Assembly: GCF_011420305.2 (NCBI RefSeq)
Contig: NZ_CP061769.1
Location: 1,537,001-1,601,000 of the forward strand
Reading direction: 5' to 3'
From: Nocardioides ochotonae
Lineage (GTDB): Bacteria; Actinomycetota; Actinomycetes; Propionibacteriales; Nocardioidaceae
DNA length: 64,000 bases
Shown: piece by piece, positions 26,932-35,973 of the stretch
Layout of the letters: each line of letters begins with the position of its first letter
Numbering within the stretch: position 1 is the stretch's first letter
Translations under genes and position numbers: made by a program
Notes under the pieces: model-generated
Databases searched by the model: none
Told to the model about the DNA's origin: nothing
Seen by the model: only the letters and a program-made list of their open reading frames with translations

Positions 26932-27927
26932 TCAGCCGCGCCCGATGAACCTCAAGAAGTTCTCCGCCGCCAGGCCGGCCAACTCGTCGTCGCCGAGCGG
27001 GAGCTTGGTGAGCACGTCGACGGACTTCCAGACCTGGGTGAAACGGGGGTCGACGTGGTCGGGTGCCTCGACATGGCCCGGCCGGGTGTTGAGCAGGTCG
27101 GAGAAGACGTAGTTGGTGCCGAACATCGCGCGCTCGATGCCGAGCTCGCGCAGGTGGGCGACCATGTCCTCGGGTGTCCAGGTGCCGTCGTACACCTCGT
27201 TCAGGCGTAGCGAGGTGTCGGTGTGGACGCGCTCGTAGCGCCGGGCCAGCTCCAGCACCTCGAGGTCCAGGGGACCGCGCAACGCCTTGTCGTGGCCGAA
27301 GTGGGCGAAGCAGATCTTGAGGTCCGGGTAGGCCGCCAGCGCGTCGGCGAAGCCGGCCGGACGGACGTTCGGGTTGTGCCCGCCGGTCTCGGTGACGATC
27401 GGCACGTCGTGGGCCACGCAGTACTCATAGAGCGGGAAGTACGCCGGGTCGCCACCGGGCGCCCCGATGTCCCCGGGGCTCAGCTTGACCCCGACCGCGC
27501 CCAGGGCGAGCTGCTCGGCCGCCTCCTGCGCGGCCCCCTCCGGGCCCATCACCACGGGGTTCACCCCGGCGAAGTAGGTGAACCGGTCGTTGCCCGCGCT
27601 CACCTCGGCGGCCCAGGTGTTGTTGTCGTGCGCGCGGCGTGTGGCGCGGTCCCGCAGCTCCGCGTCCGCCGTGGCCCGCTCGGCGGGGTCGTCGGGCAGG
27701 AGGTACTGCCCGTGCCGGTGGTAGCGCCCCGTCCAGGTCAGCATCAGGGCGTTGCACGCGGAGATGCCGCAGGCGTCCATCATCTCCTCGAACTCCGCGA
27801 GGGTGCCGAGGTTGGCCGCGCCCGGCTTCACCAGCGGCGGGGTGAGGAAGTAGTCGCGCATCTCGCGCCCGTGCTCCTCGGAGCGGTAGAGATGGCAGTG
27901 CATGTCGATGATCCGCAGCTCGCTCAT
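26932..27927 (-). CDS. amidohydrolase family protein (Amidohydro_2 type)
   Basis: A 331-residue TIM-barrel metal-dependent hydrolase or decarboxylase of the 2-pyrone-dicarboxylate lactonase / ACMSD group. Metal-binding DMHCH lies near residue 8, and later candidates are the His in TETGGHNPN and CFAHFGHDK. Such enzymes hydrolyse or decarboxylate ring-cleavage products. It is the last gene of a five-gene leftward operon: its ATG overlaps the SDR stop (ATGA) and AAGGAG lies 8 nt before it. The precise reaction is not determinable. Confidence 0.82.
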   Translation of the reverse strand: MSELRIIDMHCHLYRSEEHGREMRDYFLTPPLVKPGAANLGTLAEFEEMMDACGISACNALMLTWTGRYHRHGQYLLPDDPAERATADAELRDRATRRAHDNNTWAAEVSAGNDRFTYFAGVNPVVMGPEGAAQEAAEQLALGAVGVKLSPGDIGAPGGDPAYFPLYEYCVAHDVPIVTETGGHNPNVRPAGFADALAAYPDLKICFAHFGHDKALRGPLDLEVLELARRYERVHTDTSLRLNEVYDGTWTPEDMVAHLRELGIERAMFGTNYVFSDLLNTRPGHVEAPDHVDPRFTQVWKSVDVLTKLPLGDDELAGLAAENFLRFIGRG

Positions 27928-28793
27928 CGGACGTACTCCTTGATCGCGTCGGGGACGGCCCCGCCGCCGAAGGCGGGGCGTGCCGTGGTGTGCAGGATGC
28001 CGCCGTCGGAGACGACCGAGCTGCCGGTCATGTAGGCCGACAGGTCGGAGGCCAGGAAGAGCGCCACGCCCGCGGTCTGCTCCGGGTCGCCGAGGTCGCC
28101 CAGCGGTGTCACCGCGGCGGACCTGGCGAAGAACTCGCGCACCGACGCCGGTGCGTCCGGGTTGTTCATGTGGGCGCGGGTGCCGACGGTCCAGTGCGTG
28201 CCGGGGATCAGGCAGTTGACCCTGACGCCGTACGGCGCGAGCTCGAGCGCCGCGGTCTTGGTGAGGTGGATGACGCCCGCGTTGGCGGCACCGTAGGCGG
28301 CGATGTGGGGGGCCGCGGCGACGCCGCTGGTGGACCCGACGTTGACCACCCGGCCGCCGTGCCCGGCCCGGATCATGGCGATCGCCTCGGCCTGCACGGA
28401 GAGGAACGTGGAGTCGAGGTTGAGTGCCAGCGGGCGGCGCCACTCCTCGAGGCTCAGGTCGAGCAGGGGCTTGTTGACCCCGGCGGTGCCACCGGCGACG
28501 TTGACGGCCACCGAGAGGTCGCCGAGCGCCTCGCAGGCCGCGGCGACCATCCGCGCGGGGGCGGTGGGGTCGGTGACGTCGGCCTGCACGGCCACGGCGC
28601 GGCGGCCCCGCTCGCGTACCTCCTCGACGGTGCGCGCCGCGGCGTCCGCGTCGAGGTCGACCACCGCGACGTCGCAGCCGGCGCTGGCCAGCTGCAGCGC
28701 GGTGGCCCGGGCGATCCCGTTGCCGGCGCCGGTGACCAGCGCGACCCGGCCGCGCAGCCCGAGCAGGTCGAGGAGGTCCTCGGAGGCGCTCAC
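27924..28793 (-). CDS. SDR family protein with YxxxN in place of YxxxK
   Basis: A 289-residue SDR with cofactor motif TGAGNGIA near residue 21 and Ser154 in NVGSTSG. Tyr167 is followed by GAAN: the catalytic Lys of YxxxK is Asn171 here, from a clear AAC codon. Classical SDRs need that Lys to lower the Tyr pKa, so the protein may be inactive, slow, or work differently. The C-terminus SVVSDGGILH is otherwise normal. GTG 28793 sits in a GTGA overlap with the upstream SDR. Confidence 0.82.
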   Translation of the reverse strand: MSASEDLLDLLGLRGRVALVTGAGNGIARATALQLASAGCDVAVVDLDADAAARTVEEVRERGRRAVAVQADVTDPTAPARMVAAACEALGDLSVAVNVAGGTAGVNKPLLDLSLEEWRRPLALNLDSTFLSVQAEAIAMIRAGHGGRVVNVGSTSGVAAAPHIAAYGAANAGVIHLTKTAALELAPYGVRVNCLIPGTHWTVGTRAHMNNPDAPASVREFFARSAAVTPLGDLGDPEQTAGVALFLASDLSAYMTGSSVVSDGGILHTTARPAFGGGAVPDAIKEYVR

Positions 28794-29704
28794 GAGTCCG
28801 CTCCCTGCAGGAGCGCCTGCGGCACCGGCGGAGCGGGGTTGAACACCAGGTGGTCGGGCAGCAGCGAGGCGGTGTCGATGTCGGAGGGCTGCCAGCCCTC
28901 GACGAGCGCGGTGCCGTCGAGGGTGCGGACCGGGCGGTCGAACTCCGTGATCAGGCCGAGGGAGTAGGCGACCCGGCCGGTGACCTCGCGGGGGTCGGCG
29001 GTGCACAGCAGCAGGTTGGCCTCCGCCATCGTCTCCTCGGGCTCCGAGGGCCAGCCGGGCACGGCCCGCGCGGCGTTCTCGGTGGCGACGCCCCGGTTGG
29101 GGGCCAGGGTGTTGACGGCGATCCGGTCGTCGTACAGCTCCATCGCGGCGCCGGTGGTGAGCCGGTCGATGGCGGCCTTGGTGGCGCCGTAGAGCACCGA
29201 GCCGAGCAGCGGGTGGGGGGCGTACGGCGGCCCGACGCGGGGTCCGGCGAGGCGGGAGGACAGGTTGACGATCCAGCCGGCGCCGCGGGCCCGCATGCTG
29301 GGCACGACCGCCTTCATCAGGTCCCAGGTGTTCCAGACGTTGGTCTCCACCGAGTCGTGGAACATGGTCCGGTCGATGTCGAGGAACGAGGCGCCGTGGT
29401 GGCGTGCCGCGGCGGCGTTGTTGACCAGGATGTCCACGCGCTCGCCGAAGGCGTCCTCGATCTCGGCGACGAGGGCCGCCCGGTCGAGCTCGGGGCGACC
29501 GAGATCGGCGACGAAGTGGCGGGCGGTGCCGCCCTCGGCGGTGATGATCCGGACGGTCTCCTCGAGGGAGCCGGCCAGCGAGCCGTCGCCCGGGTGCAGG
29601 GTGCGGGAGACCGCGGCGACGGCGATGCCGTCCGAGGCGAGCCGGCGGGCCATGGCGCGGCCGATGCCGCGGCTGGCCCCGGTGACGATGGCGAGGTGGG
29701 TCAT
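28790..29704 (-). CDS. SDR family oxidoreductase
   Basis: A 304-residue short-chain dehydrogenase with an intact cofactor site (TGASRGIG near residue 9), VNNAAA near residue 98, Ser in NLSSRLAG and catalytic YGATK near residue 178. The C-terminal 60 residues are longer than in the simplest SDRs. It probably oxidises a hydroxyacyl-CoA or ring alcohol made by the two acyl-CoA dehydrogenases encoded just upstream (inference). Its ends overlap both neighbouring genes by a few bases. Confidence 0.88.
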   Translation of the reverse strand: MTHLAIVTGASRGIGRAMARRLASDGIAVAAVSRTLHPGDGSLAGSLEETVRIITAEGGTARHFVADLGRPELDRAALVAEIEDAFGERVDILVNNAAAARHHGASFLDIDRTMFHDSVETNVWNTWDLMKAVVPSMRARGAGWIVNLSSRLAGPRVGPPYAPHPLLGSVLYGATKAAIDRLTTGAAMELYDDRIAVNTLAPNRGVATENAARAVPGWPSEPEETMAEANLLLCTADPREVTGRVAYSLGLITEFDRPVRTLDGTALVEGWQPSDIDTASLLPDHLVFNPAPPVPQALLQGADS

Positions 29705-30822
29705 GCGGGAGCTCCGATCGGGGTCAGGTCGGCGAGCAGGTCGCCGAGCTCGGTCTCGACGGCGCCTGCGCTGCCGAGGGTGAAGGCGAGCTGGCGGCCC
29801 CACAGGAAGTAGCGGTGAATGGGGTAGTCGAGGTCGGCGCCGATGCCGCCGTGCAGGTGCTGGGTCGCGTGGACCGCGCGCAGCCCGCCGGTGGCGGTCC
29901 ACCACTTCGCGACCAGCGAGGCGGCGCGCGCCTCGGCGTGCTCGCCCCGGTCGAGGTGCCAGGCGGCCTTCAACGCGGTCAGCCGGACCCGCTCGGCGTC
30001 GAGGTGCGCGTCCGCCGCGCGCAGGGCGACGGCCTGGTTGGTCGACAGCGGCCGGTCGAACTGGAGGCGCCGGGAGGTGTACGCCGCGGTCATCGCGACC
30101 GCCTCGGCGCCGACGCCGGTGGCCAGGGCGGCCAGCGCCACCCGGGCCCGGGTCCGGGTGCGGTCGATGATCGTCGCGCCGTCGACGGCCAGCAGGTCCT
30201 CGGCGCCGACCCGTACGCCGCCGGCGTCCAGTGAGCCGGCGGAGCAGTTGTCGGTCGCGCGGACCGCCTCGACCCGCAGCCGGTCGGTGGCCAGGACGGC
30301 CACCCGCGGCCCGTCCGGGGTCGCGAACGGCAGCACCACGGCCGCGGCGACCGGGGCGGCGACCACCAGGTCGAGGACGCCGCTCAGCACCCAGCCGTCG
30401 CCGTCGGGACGCCCATGGAGCGGGAGCGTGCCGTCGGCCGCGACCTCGAAGTGGCCGGTCACCGGCGTGGTGCCGTCCAGCAGGCCGGGCAGCCAGCGGG
30501 CCTGCTGCTCGGGCGTGCCGTGCCCGGCCAGCGGCTCGGCCCCGCAGGTGATGACCGCCCACAACGGGACCGGCGCGGTGCGGCGGCCCTGCTGCTCAAG
30601 CAGGGCCAGGAGGGCACCTGCGCCCAGGCCGGCACCCCCGTGCTCCTCGGAGAGGGTGAGACCCAGCAGGCCGGAGTCGGCCAGCAGCCGCCACAGGTCG
30701 CGGTCGAAGCCGCCCTGGGTCTGTTCGACGGTGCGCAGGTGGGCGCTGTCGCACCGGTCGGCGAAGATCTTGGCGGCGAGGTCGGCGACCTCGCGCAGGT
30801 CGTCGTCCAGCTGGAAGTCCAT
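29701..30822 (-). CDS. acyl-CoA dehydrogenase, beta-type subunit of a pair
   Basis: A 373-residue FAD-dependent acyl-CoA dehydrogenase. Recognisable parts are GLLGLTLSEEHGGAG near residue 52, RRLQFDRPLSTNQAV near residue 265 and the C-terminal HLHGGIGADLDYPIHRYF, typical of mycobacterial FadE subunits that pair in alpha2-beta2 enzymes of steroid side-chain oxidation. It starts in TGATG overlapping the companion gene, after AAGGAGG. Tight coupling suggests the two chains form one heteromer. Confidence 0.88.
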   Translation of the reverse strand: MDFQLDDDLREVADLAAKIFADRCDSAHLRTVEQTQGGFDRDLWRLLADSGLLGLTLSEEHGGAGLGAGALLALLEQQGRRTAPVPLWAVITCGAEPLAGHGTPEQQARWLPGLLDGTTPVTGHFEVAADGTLPLHGRPDGDGWVLSGVLDLVVAAPVAAAVVLPFATPDGPRVAVLATDRLRVEAVRATDNCSAGSLDAGGVRVGAEDLLAVDGATIIDRTRTRARVALAALATGVGAEAVAMTAAYTSRRLQFDRPLSTNQAVALRAADAHLDAERVRLTALKAAWHLDRGEHAEARAASLVAKWWTATGGLRAVHATQHLHGGIGADLDYPIHRYFLWGRQLAFTLGSAGAVETELGDLLADLTPIGAPA

Positions 30823-32027
30823 CAGCCGGCCTCCTTCGTGGTCGTGGGGCGTCGGCGGGCGCCGACGGTCATGCCGAGGGTCTTCGCGGCCACCAGCTCG
30901 CGCATCACCTCGTTGGTGCCGCCGCCGAAGGTGTTGTTCTGCGAGCGGCGCGAGAGCCCCTCGAGGCGACCGGCCAGCGCGGCCCCGGGGGAGCCGGGGC
31001 GCACCAGTCCGGCGGCACCGAGCACCTCCTGGAGCAGCGCGTAGACCTGCACGACGGTCTCGGTGCCGACCACCTTCGCGGCGCCGGAGCCACCACCGGT
31101 GAGCGTGTTGGCGGCGATGTCGGCGACCAGGCGCAGGTTGAACAGGTCGCTGGCGCTCAGCAGGGCGTGGGCCTGGGCCAGCCGGGCGCGCACCCACCCC
31201 ACGTCGTACACCGACCCGGCGCCCAGCGGGGTCTCGCGGGCCCAGGCGAGGGTGGCGTCGAACAGCTCGTTGGCGACGCCGCCGCGGGCGGCCAGGGCGA
31301 CCCGCTCGTGGTTGAGCTGCGCGGTGATCAGGGACCAGCCCTGGTGCAGCTCGCCCACGACGTTGGCCAGCGGCACCCGGACGTCCTCGTAGTACGTCGC
31401 GGACGTGGAGTGCCCGCCCACGGTCTCGATCGGGGTGACCGAGAACCCGGCCGACGTGGTCGGCACCATCACGATCGAGATGCCGCGGTGCCGGACGGCG
31501 TCGGGGTCGGTGCGCACCGCGAGCCAGATCCAGTCGGCGAACATGCCGCCGGAGGTGAAGACCTTGGCCCCGTTGATCACCAGCTCCTCGCCCTCGACCA
31601 CGGCACGGGTCTGCAGGGACGCCAGATCGGTGCCGGCGCCGGGCTCGGTGTAACCGATGGCGAAGTTGAGCTCGCCGGCCAGGATCTTGGGCAGGAAGTA
31701 GGCCTTCTGCTCCTCGCTGCCGTAGTTCATCAGGGCGGGCGCGACGGTGTTCAAGGTGACCAGCGACAGCGGGGCGTCGGCGCGGATCGCCTCGTCGTAG
31801 AAGACGAAGAGGCCCTCGGGGTCCTCGCCGCGGCCGCCGTACTCCTCGGGCCAGCCGAGCCCGAGCCAGCCGTCGTGGCCCATCTGGCGCAGCAGCCGGG
31901 AGAAGACCGGGCCGCCCTCGTCCTGGTGGACGAGCTCGGCGCGGTCGGCGTCGTCGATCAGGTCGGCGAAGTAGTCGCGCAGCTCGCGGCGCAGCTGCTT
32001 GGCGGCCGGTGAGAGGTCGGGGTACAT
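30822..32027 (-). CDS. acyl-CoA dehydrogenase, alpha-type subunit of a pair
   Basis: A 401-residue acyl-CoA dehydrogenase, the first gene of its operon. Typical segments are GWLGLGWPEEYGGRG near residue 53, IGYTEPGAGTDLASLQTRA near residue 125 and NTFGGGTNEVMRELVA near residue 380. The C-terminal helix has GGGTNE where MCAD-type enzymes have a catalytic Glu before GT, so any catalytic base must lie elsewhere, as in the FadE26/FadE29 group. GAAAGGA precedes the ATG. Substrate probably a branched or ring-bearing acyl-CoA (inference). Confidence 0.88.
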   Translation of the reverse strand: MYPDLSPAAKQLRRELRDYFADLIDDADRAELVHQDEGGPVFSRLLRQMGHDGWLGLGWPEEYGGRGEDPEGLFVFYDEAIRADAPLSLVTLNTVAPALMNYGSEEQKAYFLPKILAGELNFAIGYTEPGAGTDLASLQTRAVVEGEELVINGAKVFTSGGMFADWIWLAVRTDPDAVRHRGISIVMVPTTSAGFSVTPIETVGGHSTSATYYEDVRVPLANVVGELHQGWSLITAQLNHERVALAARGGVANELFDATLAWARETPLGAGSVYDVGWVRARLAQAHALLSASDLFNLRLVADIAANTLTGGGSGAAKVVGTETVVQVYALLQEVLGAAGLVRPGSPGAALAGRLEGLSRRSQNNTFGGGTNEVMRELVAAKTLGMTVGARRRPTTTKEAG

Positions 32028-32209
32028 CACGTGGTCCTTTCCGCGGCGCTGAGTCCGCTGATGCGTCCGAGTAGGGAACCGTCGCCGAGTGACAGGCCGC
32101 AGCAGCCCGCCTCGACGTCGGCACGGTCGGTCGCCTGCAGGCGGAGTGTGGGCCGCACGCGTGTGAGCGAGCCCGGAACTCCCGATCAGTGGAAGCAGCG
32201 AGGCGCCGC
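32028..32209 (-). promoter_or_regulatory. upstream region of the leftward FadE/SDR/amidohydrolase operon
   Basis: This 182-bp non-coding stretch must hold the promoter of the five-gene operon unless transcription runs through from the YtcJ-like gene. I see a ribosome site next to 32027 but no convincing -10/-35 pair, operator or terminator hairpin. Confidence 0.35.
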
Positions 32210-33625
32210 TCAGCCGGCGTCGTGGACGACCCGGCCGGCGACGACCGTGAGCCGCACGGGGTTCGCCGGTACGCCGGCCAGGGCAGCCTCGAGGGGGCCG
32301 TGCAGCAGCACCAGGTCGGCGGGCGCACCGGGCACGATCCGGCGCACGCTGCCCGCGGGCGCCTCGGGGTGGGTGAGGTAGCCGCCCAGCGCCAGCGATG
32401 CCGGGACCCGCTCGCCCGCCCCGACGACCCGCCCCGACGGTGTCCGCCGGTCGGCCGCGGCGGCGATGACCTGCCACGGGCTCAGCGGGCCGTGCGGGGC
32501 GTCGGAGGCGCCGCAGACCGGGATGCCCGCGGCGCGCAGCCCCGCCCACGGCCACAGCCAGGCCTGCTCGGCGGCGCCGACGTCGCGGACCAGGTCGTCG
32601 CCCCGTGCGCTGAGGAATCCCGGCTGGGTGACCACCTGGACCCGGGTGGCGCGCAGCCGGGGGAGCAGGGCGGGAGGAACGACGCTGGCGTGCTCGATCC
32701 GGTCGCCCGGGACGTGCCCGGCGTCCTCGAGGGCAGCGAGGGTGAGCACCAGCGCCTCCACGCCGAGGCAGTGCACGGCGACCGGTCGCCCGGTGCGGTG
32801 ATGGGCCGTGACCCGCGCGGCCAGCTCGTCCACGGTCGGGAGGTCGTGGTCGCGCAGGTGGATCTTCGCAGGCCCGACGGTGAGGGTCTCGGGCACCGCG
32901 GCGGTGGCCGCGCCGAGCAGGTGCACCCGCTGCGGCAGGGCGTCGGTACGCCGCGCGCCGTCCAGCAGGTCCACGGTCGCGCGGGGCAGGTCCGGCGTGG
33001 CGTCGGTGACCCCGGTGATCCCCAGCCGCGCCAGCTCGGCGCCCAGCGCGGCGAGGTCCGGGGCGGTCCGGCCGACGCGGGCGCCGAGCTCGTGGTCCAG
33101 GCGCCAGAGTCGTCCGGACACTCGACCGGAGCCGTCCCGTTCGACGTCGGGGGTGTCCGGGAGCGGGCCGAGCGCCGCCAGGGCCGCGCTGTTGAGCACC
33201 CACAGGGCGCCGGAGTGGTCACGCACCCGCACCGGTGTCGTGGCCCGCTCCGGGCCCATCAGGGCGTCGAGCAGGTCGCGGGTGAGCCGGCCGACCCGGG
33301 CCTCGTGGTGGCCGACGGCGCGCACCCACCCGGCGCGCGGCGTGCCGGCCCGCAGCCGGGCACCGAGCTCGTCGAGGGTCGTGGCGTCGGAGCAGTCGAC
33401 CGAGCCGGCCACCGCGGCGGTGGCCAGCAGATGGAGGTGGTGGTCATGGAGCCCGGGCAGGAGCGCCGCGCCGTGCCCGTCGTACTCGCACAATCCGCTC
33501 AGCGACAGGGAGGCCTCCACGGCGACCACTCGCCCGTCGTGCACCGCCACCGCGACCCGGCGCCCCTCGTCGCCGAGGAGGGTGACGTCGCGCAGGACCA
33601 GGTCGACGCGGTCAGCGGACCTCAT
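32210..33625 (-). CDS. YtcJ-like amidohydrolase family protein
   Basis: A 471-residue amidohydrolase of the YtcJ/Amidohydro_3 type. A small N-terminal beta-domain precedes metal-binding GLHDHHLHLLA near residue 58; further His residues appear in AVHCLGVEAL near residue 290 and RIEHASVVPP near residue 315, and a Asp in CGASDAPHGPLSP near residue 385 is a typical metal ligand. It likely hydrolyses an amide or ester bond. It overlaps the crotonase gene by 14 bp, so they are co-transcribed. Substrate unknown. Confidence 0.82.
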   Translation of the reverse strand: MRSADRVDLVLRDVTLLGDEGRRVAVAVHDGRVVAVEASLSLSGLCEYDGHGAALLPGLHDHHLHLLATAAVAGSVDCSDATTLDELGARLRAGTPRAGWVRAVGHHEARVGRLTRDLLDALMGPERATTPVRVRDHSGALWVLNSAALAALGPLPDTPDVERDGSGRVSGRLWRLDHELGARVGRTAPDLAALGAELARLGITGVTDATPDLPRATVDLLDGARRTDALPQRVHLLGAATAAVPETLTVGPAKIHLRDHDLPTVDELAARVTAHHRTGRPVAVHCLGVEALVLTLAALEDAGHVPGDRIEHASVVPPALLPRLRATRVQVVTQPGFLSARGDDLVRDVGAAEQAWLWPWAGLRAAGIPVCGASDAPHGPLSPWQVIAAAADRRTPSGRVVGAGERVPASLALGGYLTHPEAPAGSVRRIVPGAPADLVLLHGPLEAALAGVPANPVRLTVVAGRVVHDAG

Positions 33626-34616
33626 CGACCAGGCCCCACTCCCGGGCGGTGCCTGCGTCGACGTCGGCACCGGTCAGCGCCATCCAGGCGGTGCGCCAAC
33701 GACCGATCCGGCGTGGCAGCGTGACGGTGCCGCCGGCGCCCGGCACGAGCCCCAGGCTGAGCTCGGGCAGGCGGAAACGGGTGTCCGGGTTCGCGACCAC
33801 CCTCCCGGCCGCGGCCGGGATCTCGATGCCTGCGCCGATGCAGAGACCGTGCAGCTCGAAGCGGAGGCCCGGGCCGAGCCGCTCGCGCAGCCGGGTGACG
33901 GCCATGGCCCCGGAGCGGGCGAGCCGGACGGCGTGGGCGCTGACCACGTTCGGGGCGGTGCCGAACTCGTCGAGGTCGCCGCCGCTGCAGTACGACGGGC
34001 CCGCCCCGCGGACCACGACCTCGGTCAGGGCGGGGTCGAGCTCGGCCAGCTCGAGGCCGGCCAGGAACCCGTCGCGCACCTGTCGTCCCCAGGCGTTGTG
34101 CCGCTCCGGACGGTTCAGGACGACCTCCAGCCGTGCGCCCCGGCGGGAGAGCAGCACCGGTTGCTCGACCTCGACGGGTGGGGCGGCGGGGGTGCTGGCG
34201 CGCCAGCACCGGAACTCCGGTCCGGCGAGCAGCATCGAGTACGCCAGGGACTCCACGAGCAGGCCGTGCCCGACGTCCGCGCAGCCGCCGGTCCGCAGCA
34301 GCTCGAGCAGCACCCGGGTCGCTCCCGGGGCGCGGTCGGCGGTGGCGAGGACGCTCGGGAGGTCGGCGCGCGAGCCGGCGCACCACGGGGCGGGCCCCTG
34401 CGCCAGCGTCACCGTCAGCTGCTCGAGCACCGGACCGGCGGAGCGTGGCAACGGGCGGCTGGCCACGCCGACGACACCGACCGCGCCCGGCCCGTGCGGG
34501 CCCGGTGCGAGGCACTGGCGCAGACCGGCGGCGAACCTGCCCACCGCGGCCTCGTCGGCCCAGTTCACCCCGGCGGAGTCCAGGTCCAGCACCTGCAGAA
34601 GGTCGAGCTCGGGCAT
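33612..34616 (-). CDS. enoyl-CoA hydratase/isomerase family protein with N-terminal extension
   Basis: Of 334 residues, the C-terminal two thirds (about 130-334) form a crotonase domain: NRPERHNAWG, the oxyanion-hole segment CSGGDLDEF, and both Glu positions of hydratases, in IGAGIEI and LPELSLGLVPGAGGT. The first 130 residues resemble a decayed crotonase end, including the helix VESLAYSMLLAGPEF. ATG 34616 follows GGAG closely; a longer ORF starts 15 codons upstream without such a site. It may hydrate or isomerise an unsaturated acyl-CoA from the FadE steps. Confidence 0.8.
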   Translation of the reverse strand: MPELDLLQVLDLDSAGVNWADEAAVGRFAAGLRQCLAPGPHGPGAVGVVGVASRPLPRSAGPVLEQLTVTLAQGPAPWCAGSRADLPSVLATADRAPGATRVLLELLRTGGCADVGHGLLVESLAYSMLLAGPEFRCWRASTPAAPPVEVEQPVLLSRRGARLEVVLNRPERHNAWGRQVRDGFLAGLELAELDPALTEVVVRGAGPSYCSGGDLDEFGTAPNVVSAHAVRLARSGAMAVTRLRERLGPGLRFELHGLCIGAGIEIPAAAGRVVANPDTRFRLPELSLGLVPGAGGTVTLPRRIGRWRTAWMALTGADVDAGTAREWGLVDEVR

Positions 34617-34750
34617 GGATCTCCAGACTCCAGGGGCCGCCGCCGGCGAGTTCCCGCTCATCGGGAGGCGTAGATCACATGGTTGACCGCGAGCATATAA
34701 CTCGGCGCACCGAGCGCGTCGGCGCTCACCGAGGAACGGGAGCTGATCCG
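34617..34750. promoter_or_regulatory. divergent promoter region between the two catabolic operons
   Basis: The 134-bp region has an A/T-rich core around 34694-34701. TATAAC (34696-34701) could be the -10 for the rightward FadE operon, and TATGCT on the complementary strand the -10 for the crotonase gene. TTGACC at 34683 is too close to act as -35 for TATAAC. No clear KstR-type palindrome is seen. Confidence 0.4.
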
Positions 34751-35935
34751 ATGCATCTGGCGGAGACCGAGGCGCAGACCCGGATGCGCGCCGAGCTGCG
34801 CGCGTACTTCGCCGGGCTGATGACCCCCGAGGTGCGCCACGCCCTGCGCGACGGCTACTACTCCGAGGGCGCCACCCGGGTCTACCGCGACGTCGTGCGC
34901 ACGCTGGGCAAGGACGGCTGGCTCGGCATCGGCTGGCCCCAGGACATCGGCGGCCAGGGGCTCACCATGGTGGAGCAGGCGATCTTCAGCGACGAGGCCA
35001 CCCAGGCCGACGTACCGCTGCCGCTGCTGACCATCAACTCCGTCGGCCCGGCGATCGCGGCGCACGGCACCGAGCAGCAGCGGGCCGAGCTCGTCCCGGG
35101 CATCTTGGGTGGGGAGATCCACTTCGCGATCGGCTACTCCGAGCCGTCCTCGGGCACGGACCTGGCCAGCCTCACCACCCGCGCGGTGCGCGACGGCGAC
35201 GAGTACGTCATCACCGGCCAGAAGCTGTGGACGGGGATGATGGAGGCCGCCGACTACATCTGGCTCGCGGTCCGCACCGACCCCGAGCAGCCCCGGCACC
35301 GCGGGATCTCGGTGCTGATCGTGCCCCGCGACGCGCCCGGGATCACTTCCACCCGCATCCGCACGCTCGGCGACCACTCGGTCGCCGCGGTCTCCTTCGA
35401 CGGGGTCCGGGTACCGGTCGAGAACTGCATCGGCGGGGAGAACAACGGGTGGTCGATGATCACCGGCCAGCTCAACTCCGAGCGGGTCGCCCTGGTCACC
35501 ACGGCCCCGGTCGAGCAGGCCCTGGCGGCCGTGACCGCCTGGGCCCGGGTCACCCGAGGACCCGGCGGCGAGCTGGTCATCGACGACCCGACCGTGCGCC
35601 AGACCCTGGCCCGGGTGCGGGCGGAGGTGGAGTTCCAGCGGCTTCTCAACGCCCGTCTCGCCACCGCCGTGGACCGCGACGAGCTGGAGCCCGCCGAGGC
35701 CTCCGCGGCCAAGGTCTTCGGGTCCGAGCTCATCGGCCGCGGCCGGCGACTGCTGCTCGACGTGCTCGGCCTCGACGCGGCGCTGCCCGGCGACCTGCCC
35801 GGCGCGGTCGTCGAGGGTGCGTTCGCCAGGTCGGTGGGCCACTCCAACGTCATGACCTTCATCGGCGGGGCCAATGAGATCCAGCGTGACCTGATCGCGC
35901 AGCTCGGCCTGGGCCTGCCCCGCAGCCCCCGCTGA
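34751..35935 (+). CDS. acyl-CoA dehydrogenase, alpha-type subunit of the second pair
   Basis: A 394-residue acyl-CoA dehydrogenase closely resembling the alpha-type protein encoded at 30822-32027: GWLGIGWPQDIGGQG near residue 55, IGYSEPSSGTDLASLTTRA near residue 127, and a C-terminal FIGGANEIQRDLIAQLGLG. FAD binding and alpha,beta-dehydrogenation of an acyl-CoA are expected. It opens a seven-gene rightward operon and is followed after 38 nt by a beta-type partner, repeating the pair arrangement of the leftward operon. Confidence 0.88.
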   Translation: MHLAETEAQTRMRAELRAYFAGLMTPEVRHALRDGYYSEGATRVYRDVVRTLGKDGWLGIGWPQDIGGQGLTMVEQAIFSDEATQADVPLPLLTINSVGPAIAAHGTEQQRAELVPGILGGEIHFAIGYSEPSSGTDLASLTTRAVRDGDEYVITGQKLWTGMMEAADYIWLAVRTDPEQPRHRGISVLIVPRDAPGITSTRIRTLGDHSVAAVSFDGVRVPVENCIGGENNGWSMITGQLNSERVALVTTAPVEQALAAVTAWARVTRGPGGELVIDDPTVRQTLARVRAEVEFQRLLNARLATAVDRDELEPAEASAAKVFGSELIGRGRRLLLDVLGLDAALPGDLPGAVVEGAFARSVGHSNVMTFIGGANEIQRDLIAQLGLGLPRSPR

Positions 35936-35973
35936 CCACCGACCCATCCGACGAGCAGCACCGAGGAGCCACC

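Noticed and set aside
34683..34701. TTGACC and TATAAC as a -35/-10 pair
   Set aside because: Only 7 bp separate the hexamers, too short for a sigma-70 promoter; TATAAC alone is kept as a -10 candidate.
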